From Candidatus Omnitrophota bacterium (GTDB lineage: Bacteria; Omnitrophota; Gorgyraeia; Zapsychrales; JANLHA01): 12,221 bases of DNA. Made by a program: the position numbers and the translations under genes. The stretch spans positions 1-12,221 of the forward strand of contig JAHFFS010000022.1 of the NCBI GenBank assembly GCA_023247815.1, read 5' to 3'. The notes under the pieces are model-generated. The model was not told the origin of the DNA and made no database searches. It saw nothing but the letters and a program-made list of their open reading frames with translations. Each line of letters begins with the position of its first letter. Position 1 is the stretch's first letter. Positions 7,556 through 12,221 of the stretch are shown piece after piece.

Positions 7556-8956
7556 TCAAAACCCGCGGTCACGGGCTTGCTGACGCAGCCGCTGCACCTG
7601 CTGTTTGATTTGATCATTTCGAGTTGACAGCGGAGAGTTCGCCATTGCTGCCGGCGCGGAACGGGCTTGGTTCATCCTTCGCGACTGTTCAATGCTTTCA
7701 TCCAAATCAATTTTGCTGTTCAGGCTGTTTTTGTTATTCTGGATAACCTGGGCCCTGGCTTCAATCAATTTTTTAAAATCATTTCCGGTCTGCAACGCCA
7801 ACCGGTCGATGAATTCCGCGTTCTCTTGCCAACGATCCTGAAAACCTAATTTCAAATCGGTTTCATTTTTTAACAAATCCGCTAAAGACCGCCGCTCTTC
7901 CTGAAGCCATTGATAGTAGTTCGTCAAAAACCGGTCACGATCAACTTTCGGACTTTTTTTCAAACTCACGATGATCTCAGCAAGCTGCTTCTCGGCCTTA
8001 GCATGGACATCACTCAATCGCTGCAAATTCAACTGCAAATTCTCAGTGAGGTCAACCTGTTCGCGCCATAATTCTTCATAGAGACGGGAAAGCACGGCCA
8101 GATCCTCTTGTGAAACGTCATCCAATTTTTCCGTCAATGCCTTCAATTCACTGTCAATCCGCGCGCTGCCTTGCGAAAGGCGTCTTTCGCTGACCTCGGC
8201 GTTTTTAGAAAAAACATGGTATTCTCGACGAATCATCGCCAGCAGCTTGCTAAATTGGTCCACATCCCTGCCGGGCTGCTCCACAACCGACGTTTCAATA
8301 GAATTCAAAGCACTTTCCAATTGCCCCAGATTATCATTCAAACATTGTTTTAAGGAACCGCAATTTTCAATGACCTCCGCTTTCTCTTGCCCAATGATGA
8401 GATCAAGCTGGGCCACGATTTCATCCAATCTTGTTTGGGCTTCCTCTGACTGCGAAGCCAATTCATCAAACAGTGCTAACAGTTGCTGTTTGGTTTGGCC
8501 GTACTGCTGTTGCCGTATCGTCGGATCCGGCTCTTGGCTGATCCTTGACAAGTCCGCCCCCAGGCGCTCGAGCTGCGGAGAATATTCCAAAAATCGCTGC
8601 TTTTCCGTTAAAATCGCTTTTTCATAAATATCAGCTTCACTTTCAACCTGATCGTTCCAAACCGTCAATTGACTGAGAATTTTTTCACGATTTTCCACCA
8701 AAGTCTTTCTCTGGGTTTCTATATTCACGTATCTTTCCTGCAACCGCGCAATGTTATCCTTCAGTCGCAGGTGATAGGATCGACTGTTGATCGTCACTTT
8801 CTGTTGTGGATCATCAATGAACTTAGCCAATCCCGCGTAGTCGAGTATTTTTCCCACCGGACCAATTTCACCTTGCTCCGTGATATAGCGGTCATACGCG
8901 ACAACACCGACCAAGACAAAGACAACGAGCAAAAGAACAAAAGTTTTATCCCACAT
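7556..8956 (-). CDS. membrane-anchored coiled-coil protein with a lone cysteine pair, function unknown
   Basis: I do not recognise a family. Numbered from the upstream GTG (8962), the protein is 468 aa; from the ATG chosen here it is 466. One N-terminal membrane segment (about 7-23, TFVLLLVVFVLVGVVAY) follows a very short cytoplasmic head, so the rest should be periplasmic. Most of it is helical and coiled-coil-like (about 62-130, 155-195, 260-400), rich in Gln, Glu, Leu and Arg. The only two cysteines are C201 and C207 in CGSLKQC. The basic C-terminal tail (QQVQRLRQQARDRGF) is Gln/Arg-rich. I chose the ATG because AAAGGA lies eight bases before it, whereas the GTG is only two bases from that site. 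It is the first gene after the promoter at 8995-9023 and precedes the AsmA-like gene by 26 nt, so it may work with it as an envelope scaffold or tether. That role is inference. Confidence 0.87.
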   Translation of the reverse strand: MWDKTFVLLLVVFVLVGVVAYDRYITEQGEIGPVGKILDYAGLAKFIDDPQQKVTINSRSYHLRLKDNIARLQERYVNIETQRKTLVENREKILSQLTVWNDQVESEADIYEKAILTEKQRFLEYSPQLERLGADLSRISQEPDPTIRQQQYGQTKQQLLALFDELASQSEEAQTRLDEIVAQLDLIIGQEKAEVIENCGSLKQCLNDNLGQLESALNSIETSVVEQPGRDVDQFSKLLAMIRREYHVFSKNAEVSERRLSQGSARIDSELKALTEKLDDVSQEDLAVLSRLYEELWREQVDLTENLQLNLQRLSDVHAKAEKQLAEIIVSLKKSPKVDRDRFLTNYYQWLQEERRSLADLLKNETDLKLGFQDRWQENAEFIDRLALQTGNDFKKLIEARAQVIQNNKNSLNSKIDLDESIEQSRRMNQARSAPAAMANSPLSTRNDQIKQQVQRLRQQARDRGF

Positions 8957-8964
8957 GAACACGA

Positions 8965-8970
8965 TCCTTT
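8965..8970 (-). promoter_or_regulatory. ribosome binding site deciding the start of the large coiled-coil gene
   Basis: AAAGGA on the minus strand is eight bases before the ATG at 8956 and only two bases before the alternative GTG at 8962. It favours the ATG. Confidence 0.6.
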
Positions 8971-8994
8971 CTCGAAGACATGCCGTATGAAATA

Positions 8995-9023
8995 ATTCTA
9001 GTGATGGGGAGAATGACTGTCAA
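8995..9023 (-). promoter_or_regulatory. predicted sigma-70 promoter for the coiled-coil/AsmA operon
   Basis: On the minus strand a perfect -35 hexamer TTGACA (9023-9018) is followed after exactly 17 bases by TAGAAT (9000-8995), which matches five of six bases of the -10 consensus. Transcription would start about seven bases further on, near 8988, and leave a short leader of about 30 bases before the ATG at 8956. The promoter lies in the only sizeable intergenic gap of the window, just after the DUF255 gene. I saw no operator palindrome or terminator hairpin in the gap, so read-through from the upstream genes is also possible. Confidence 0.75.
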
Positions 9024-9028
9024 CTGGT

Positions 9029-11194
9029 TTAACCCTCTCTCTTATGGATAACATCTTTCAAATGATTTTGCAAGCCGTCGAGACTGGTGATCGGTTGGCG
9101 GCAAACTTGGTTTTCACAAAAATAAATCGTCATTGGGTTAACGGAAGGATTTTTGTCTTTCAGAATTCGTAGACAGTCGCTTTGCTCTCGGAGCAGACGC
9201 TGGTCCGCTGAAGCATCCACAAAAACAATGACCCTACTCGGCAGAAAGGATTCGGACAAAATCCGCAGGGATTCTTTGATCTGGACGTCATCCGGCCGCC
9301 CCATCACCACGATTTCCTGCGAAGGGCCGAAAACAAAATCAATGGCCATCAACATAAAGGTATATGAGCTCGGCCGTTGGTTCAGTTCAAAAGCGATATT
9401 CTGAAAAACCTTTTCATAACTTTGACGCCAGGTCCGATCAAGCGTCAAATGCTCGAGTTTGACCAAACAAAACGCGGCGACCGAGTTTCCCGATGGTAAC
9501 GCCCCATCATAAAAATCCTTTTGCGCCAAAATCAACTGTTCCGAATCCTTGGCCGAAAAAAAGAACCCCCCCTCCTTTTCATCGCCAAACAAAGCCATCA
9601 TCACCTTAGCCAAACCAAACGCCGTTTGCAAATGCTCAAATTTGAAAGTAGCCTCGTACAATTCCAGCAAACCGTAAATGAAAAAAGCGTAATCTTCCAA
9701 TGACCCAGGGATCCCGGCCTCGCGGTCACGGTAGCGGTGCAGCAGGTGTCCTTGCTCCGTACGCAGATTCTGAAGAATGAACCGCGCCGCTTTTTCAGCA
9801 GCGTCAACATAGCGATCATCACGCAAAACCTGTCCGGCGTAAGCAAGGCTCGCGATCATCAAGCCATTCCAACTGACGAGGACCTTATCGTCCAAATGCG
9901 GACGCGAACGTCGCGAACGAAGAAGAAATAACTTGTCCTTGGCCTGCTGCCATTTTGCTTTGACAAAACTCTCAGATTTTTGTAAATGGCCGGCGGTCTC
10001 GCTAAAAGACTGATCTCGATGCAAAATATTTTTCCCGGTGAACTCGGCGTGGGGATCAACTTCCGCGTTTCCCTCCCGACGGATTGAAAACAAATCGCTG
10101 ACAACCGCAAACTCCTCCGTGTCGAGAACGCGCTCCAATTCCTCTTCTGTCCACAAATAAAACGCCCCTTCTTTTTTCTTTTGGCTTACTGGTGTATACG
10201 GATCAAGACTGTCCGCGTCTTCGGCTGAATAAAAACCACCCTGCTGATCCCGCAAATCCCTTAAAACATAATCCAGAGTCTCGCGGACAACGTCGCGGTA
10301 TAATGGCTCACCAGTGACCTGGTAAGCTTCCGCATAACAGCGGGTTAAGAGCGCTTGATCATAAAGCATTTTTTCAAAATGTGGCACCTGCCACTTCGCG
10401 TCCGTCGAGTAACGATGAAACCCGCCGCCTAACTGATCATTGATCCCTCCCAGAGCGATATGGTCTAAAGTTTGCTGGACAATGGTCTTTGCCTTGCTCT
10501 TCGGCTGACGCAAGTGATAACGAAGCAAAAACGATAAACTATGCCCCATCGGAAATTTTGGCGCCTGGCCAAAACCTCCATGCTCTTCATCAAACTGCTG
10601 CTCGAGAATCTGAAAGGCCCGGGCGATAACCACGGGTTCCAATTCTCCTGGTTCGTTCTTTTTTTGATAATCCTGCAAAGCGCGAATGAGTGACTCACCG
10701 CTCTTCTCAACATTGCCCTGATCTTTCTGCCAACTCTGCTGGATCGAGAGCAAGAGATTCTTAAATCCAACGCTGCCCCAGCGCGGTTCCGGAGGGAAAT
10801 AAGTCCCGCCGAAAAATGGTTTTCGTTCCGGGGTCAAAAATGCCGACAGCGGCCACCCGCCCTGCCCGGTCATGGCATTGACCGCCATCATATAAACACC
10901 ATCGATATCAGGACGCTCCTCCCGATCAACTTTGATGGCGACATAACATTCATTGAGAATACGCGCGATCTCTGGATTTTCAAACGATTCTTCTTCCATG
11001 ACATGACACCAATGGCAGGTCGAATAGCCAATAGAAAGAAAAATCGGTTTGTTCTCCGCTTTTGCCTTCGTAAAGGCCTCGTCTCCCCAGGGGAACCAAT
11101 CGACCGGATTATATGCGTGCTGTAACAGGTAAGGACTTTTTTCGTGGATCAAACGGTTCGCTTGTTCTGATGATTTTGATTGGCTAGGACTCAT
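9029..11194 (-). CDS. YyaL/DUF255 thioredoxin-domain protein (spermatogenesis-associated protein 20 family)
   Basis: At 721 aa this is a typical full-length member of the DUF255/YyaL family, whose exact function is not established. The N-terminal thioredoxin-like domain opens with SPYLLQHAYNPVDWFPWG (20-37) and carries the active-site pair C60-H-W-C63 in GYSTCHWCHVME. Next come the hallmark VDREERPDID (89-98), GGWPLSAFLTPERKPFFGG (112-130) and TYFPP (131-135). The remaining two thirds resemble the alpha/alpha barrel of N-acylglucosamine 2-epimerase and glycosidase-like proteins. They contain GGFGQAPKFPMG, GGGFHRYSTD, VPHFEKMLYDQALL, DDKVLVSWNGLMIASLAY and LEDYAFFIYGLLELYEATF. No signal peptide is visible, so it is probably cytoplasmic. 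The ATG sits in a four-base ATGA overlap with the upstream gene's stop, with AAGG seven bases before it, so translation is likely coupled. No key residue looks missing. Confidence 0.95.
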   Translation of the reverse strand: MSPSQSKSSEQANRLIHEKSPYLLQHAYNPVDWFPWGDEAFTKAKAENKPIFLSIGYSTCHWCHVMEEESFENPEIARILNECYVAIKVDREERPDIDGVYMMAVNAMTGQGGWPLSAFLTPERKPFFGGTYFPPEPRWGSVGFKNLLLSIQQSWQKDQGNVEKSGESLIRALQDYQKKNEPGELEPVVIARAFQILEQQFDEEHGGFGQAPKFPMGHSLSFLLRYHLRQPKSKAKTIVQQTLDHIALGGINDQLGGGFHRYSTDAKWQVPHFEKMLYDQALLTRCYAEAYQVTGEPLYRDVVRETLDYVLRDLRDQQGGFYSAEDADSLDPYTPVSQKKKEGAFYLWTEEELERVLDTEEFAVVSDLFSIRREGNAEVDPHAEFTGKNILHRDQSFSETAGHLQKSESFVKAKWQQAKDKLFLLRSRRSRPHLDDKVLVSWNGLMIASLAYAGQVLRDDRYVDAAEKAARFILQNLRTEQGHLLHRYRDREAGIPGSLEDYAFFIYGLLELYEATFKFEHLQTAFGLAKVMMALFGDEKEGGFFFSAKDSEQLILAQKDFYDGALPSGNSVAAFCLVKLEHLTLDRTWRQSYEKVFQNIAFELNQRPSSYTFMLMAIDFVFGPSQEIVVMGRPDDVQIKESLRILSESFLPSRVIVFVDASADQRLLREQSDCLRILKDKNPSVNPMTIYFCENQVCRQPITSLDGLQNHLKDVIHKREG

Positions 11195-12221
11195 TTGATG
11201 ACCTTTTCAAAAGCGTCCAGGTAATCACTCACCGTCTTTTTTCGCTCCTGCTTTTCCTGCTGAATATCCCTGATCCGATTCTGCTCAGAGGACCTGCTCT
11301 CAGGGGACTGGACCTTTTGGGTCGGCTTCCGATCCTGCCCCCCCCGATGCTGTTTCAACAATCGTTCATTGACCTGTTTCAAAAGCGCCCGGGACTGCAA
11401 ATAATCAGGATCGACTTTGACAATTTCCTGAAAAATATACCGCGCCGGCACGTCATTCAGCGATTGGTAAAGCCGCAGTCCATCCTTGTAAAAGCTGGCC
11501 TTCTCCAACATCAATTCTTTTTCCAAGCGTGAACGGTATTTGCCAATGTTGAGTTGATATTTGAGGACCGACTGGACCAAGGTATCTTTGCTGGTGGTCG
11601 CTTCGTAAATGTCGGTATTAAAAAAGTCTCTGACCCTGCTCGCCTTCTGCTCTTTCCTGGCTAACTGTTTTTTCTCAATCCCTTCGATCTGCGCGATCAT
11701 GTCTTTATTCATCCGTGTCACTTGCCGTCCCGATTTCGTAGGGCCAGAGGATCCTGTTCGTTGTGATTCACCCCTTGCTTTCCTCTGTGCCAAATCAAAC
11801 GCGCGTTCAAAGCGGCCTTGTAAAAACTCAGTCTTCTCAAGCATCTTGCGACGGTAATTTTCCGGCAGTTTATTCGACTTCAGAATGACCCCAAGCAAAT
11901 AAAGCTGGTCGTGAGCGTGCACCAAACTCCCGGCCTTGATCGAGGCATTAGCGTTGCGATAAAAAATCTGGGCCTCACTTTTCAATTTTTCCGGTTCCCA
12001 TTCGCTCATTGATGAAAGCAAAGCGTTTTTTTCTTTCCCTAAAGTGTACCCGTCCTCGAGCATGGCCTCATCCACGGTCAGATGTTGAAAGGCCCCTGAC
12101 TTCTTTACCAGCGGCTTCTGCGATGCTGCCAACGCGTCCCCTTTTTGCTCAGCACCGGGCAGCTCTTCAAGTCGTTTCATCCACTGATCAACGATTATCT
12201 CTTTTTCGCGTTCCGCTTTTA
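11191..12221 (-). CDS. charged helical protein with TPR-like C-terminal region, 5' end beyond window
   Basis: The frame is open from the right edge to the stop at 11191. Upstream of the first in-window ATG (12180) it reads on as KAEREKEIIVDQW without a stop, so that Met is probably internal and the gene starts outside. At least 343 residues are present. I do not recognise a family. The protein is hydrophilic and helical, rich in Lys, Arg, Glu and Gln, with no cysteine and no membrane segment in the visible part. Two stretches look like degenerate tetratricopeptide-type helical pairs: one near LKSEAQIFYRNANASIKAGS, the other PARYIFQEIVKVDPDYL and following (the latter resembles the pattern x-x-A-x-x-x-F-x-x-x-L-x-x-x-P-x-Y). 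Between them lies a Gly/Ser/Arg-rich linker (GESQRTGSSGPTKSGRQ), and a second basic Gln-rich linker precedes the C-terminal helix. The stop overlaps the DUF255 gene start. An adaptor or scaffold role is only a guess. Confidence 0.82.
   Translation of the reverse strand, partial: KAEREKEIIVDQWMKRLEELPGAEQKGDALAASQKPLVKKSGAFQHLTVDEAMLEDGYTLGKEKNALLSSMSEWEPEKLKSEAQIFYRNANASIKAGSLVHAHDQLYLLGVILKSNKLPENYRRKMLEKTEFLQGRFERAFDLAQRKARGESQRTGSSGPTKSGRQVTRMNKDMIAQIEGIEKKQLARKEQKASRVRDFFNTDIYEATTSKDTLVQSVLKYQLNIGKYRSRLEKELMLEKASFYKDGLRLYQSLNDVPARYIFQEIVKVDPDYLQSRALLKQVNERLLKQHRGGQDRKPTQKVQSPESRSSEQNRIRDIQQEKQERKKTVSDYLDAFEKVIK

Noticed and set aside
6443..8040. An 18-base identical stretch present at 6443-6460 and 8023-8040.
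   Set aside because: Both copies encode the common pattern L-Q-L-N-L in two unrelated genes, with no similarity beyond it. It is most likely a chance match in helical or beta-rich coding sequence.
8247..8627. A 126-codon plus-strand open frame.
   Set aside because: It is antisense to the coiled-coil gene. Its Ser/Cys-rich composition is what reading a Gln/Glu/Leu-rich coiled coil backwards produces, and no family motif is visible.
8957..9028. Possible transcription terminator after the DUF255 gene.
   Set aside because: I found no GC-rich stem followed by a T run on the minus strand. The gap is explained by the promoter and ribosome site.

Overview
The window reads as a stretch of bacterial chromosome in which every supportable gene lies on the minus strand, so genes run from right to left. 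Nothing looks mobile or viral, and I saw no tRNA, rRNA, CRISPR array or insertion sequence. An AsmA-family envelope protein plus several proteins anchored by one N-terminal membrane segment suggests a Gram-negative (diderm) bacterium. The mix of genes (AsmA with coiled-coil partners, a GH94-like giant enzyme, a YyaL/DUF255 protein) and the base composition, near even GC by eye, would fit an uncultured lineage of the PVC/Omnitrophota type. That placement is a low-confidence guess.

Layout in the direction of transcription. (1) From beyond the right edge to 11191: the 3' part of an unrecognised, highly charged, helical protein. Its stop overlaps the start of (2) by four bases. (2) 11194-9029: a full-length YyaL/DUF255 protein with a thioredoxin-like CHWC site and an alpha/alpha-barrel region. 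(3) 8957-9028: a short intergenic gap holding a near-consensus sigma-70 promoter (TTGACA, 17 bp, TAGAAT). (4) 8956-5649-4981: a membrane-anchored coiled-coil protein, an AsmA-like protein and a second membrane-anchored coiled-coil protein, tightly packed. (5) 4948-3422: three small conserved genes, a YgjP/DUF45 metallopeptidase-like protein, a YggU/DUF167 protein and a GatB/YqeY-domain protein. (6) 3414-1: a membrane-anchored polysaccharide deacetylase-like protein with a degenerate metal site, then a very large GH94/cellobiose-phosphorylase-like protein that runs off the left edge.

From the promoter at about 9000 to the left edge the junctions are 26 nt, a 1 nt overlap, 32 nt, a 4 nt overlap, 25 nt, 7 nt and 10 nt. 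I saw no terminator, so this looks like one operon of at least eight genes. It joins an envelope module (anchored coiled coils plus AsmA), housekeeping proteins and two carbohydrate-active proteins. The part most likely to be an undescribed system is the coiled-coil/AsmA/coiled-coil trio. No function for it can be proven from sequence alone.
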